Of a stretch of DNA of 44,561 nt, positions 44,536 to 44,561 are shown in pieces. This DNA comes from Cyclobacteriaceae bacterium. GTDB lineage: Bacteria; Bacteroidota; Bacteroidia; Cytophagales; Cyclobacteriaceae. The stretch covers positions 1 through 44,561 of the forward strand of contig JAOUKH010000004.1 in assembly GCA_029882685.1 (NCBI GenBank), read 5' to 3'. The position numbers and the translations under genes were made by a program. Each line of letters begins with the position of its first letter. Position 1 is the stretch's first letter. The notes beneath the pieces were generated by a model, which worked only from the letters and a program-made list of their open reading frames with translations, was not told the origin of the DNA and did no database searches.

Positions 44536-44561
44536 GTTATAGAATTTTGAATAAAGCTTTT

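Noticed and set aside
1-44561. tRNA and rRNA genes
   Set aside because: Gaps between genes were scanned by eye; no cloverleaf or rRNA-like sequence was found. A covariance-model search was not possible here.

Overview
The window looks like chromosomal DNA of a low-GC member of the Bacteroidota, probably a marine Cytophagales/Flammeovirgaceae-type bacterium. The phylum call rests on three outer-membrane receptors that begin with a carboxypeptidase-like repeat domain (a SusC/RagA type, a type paired with DUF4249, and an Oar-like one), a DUF4249 lipoprotein, an E2 with two lipoyl domains, and several upstream sites that fit the Bacteroidota -7 element TAnnTTTG. The order-level guess is weaker. 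I see no rRNA, tRNA, prophage, transposase or CRISPR array.

Layout. 1-2520 (-): a SusC-like receptor, cut by the left edge. 2767-5719 (-): S41 processing protease, a 74-aa unknown and FabH. 5845-7706 (-): an SRAP-domain protein whose active site looks degenerate and a YheT-type hydrolase, separated by a 163-bp MITE-like inverted-repeat element. 7903-11188 (+): TonB-dependent receptor plus DUF4249 lipoprotein. 11442-11959 (+): a toxin-antitoxin pair with a perfect dyad upstream. 12236-16025 (+): YIP1-family membrane protein and a 1005-aa protein that combines a gluzincin-like protease, a beta-propeller and a probable outer-membrane barrel. 16311-18578 (+): pyruvate dehydrogenase E2 and HslV with a strong terminator between them. 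18649-22549 (-): deoxynucleoside kinase and Oar-like receptor. 22704-23699 (+): family 9 glycosyltransferase.

23737-32609 (-) is a long co-directional block: Maf, NadB, NadA, DUF1015, an acyl-CoA-carboxylase-type biotin carboxylase, a ThiF/MoeB-rhodanese fusion, L-2-hydroxyglutarate oxidase and lipoprotein MsrB. Several junctions overlap or are only 1-3 nt apart. nadA is preceded by a perfect palindrome that covers a -7-like element. 32790-36955 (+): a YfiR-like periplasmic protein, a membrane HAMP-GAF-PAS protein with no visible output domain, an RhlE-type helicase and an ArsC-family reductase. 37005-38831 (-): LTA-synthase/sulfatase-like membrane protein. 38926-44282 (+): diacylglycerol-kinase-like protein and two secreted amidohydrolase-fold proteins. 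The last 280 bases hold palindromic intergenic repeats and no gene.

Most genes are core metabolism and envelope biogenesis. The less ordinary parts are the degenerate SRAP protein beside the MITE-like element, the YfiR/output-less sensor pair, the protease-propeller-barrel protein, the mixed active/inactive amidohydrolase pair, and the palindrome in front of nadA. All family calls come from reading motifs in the translations. No database search was run.
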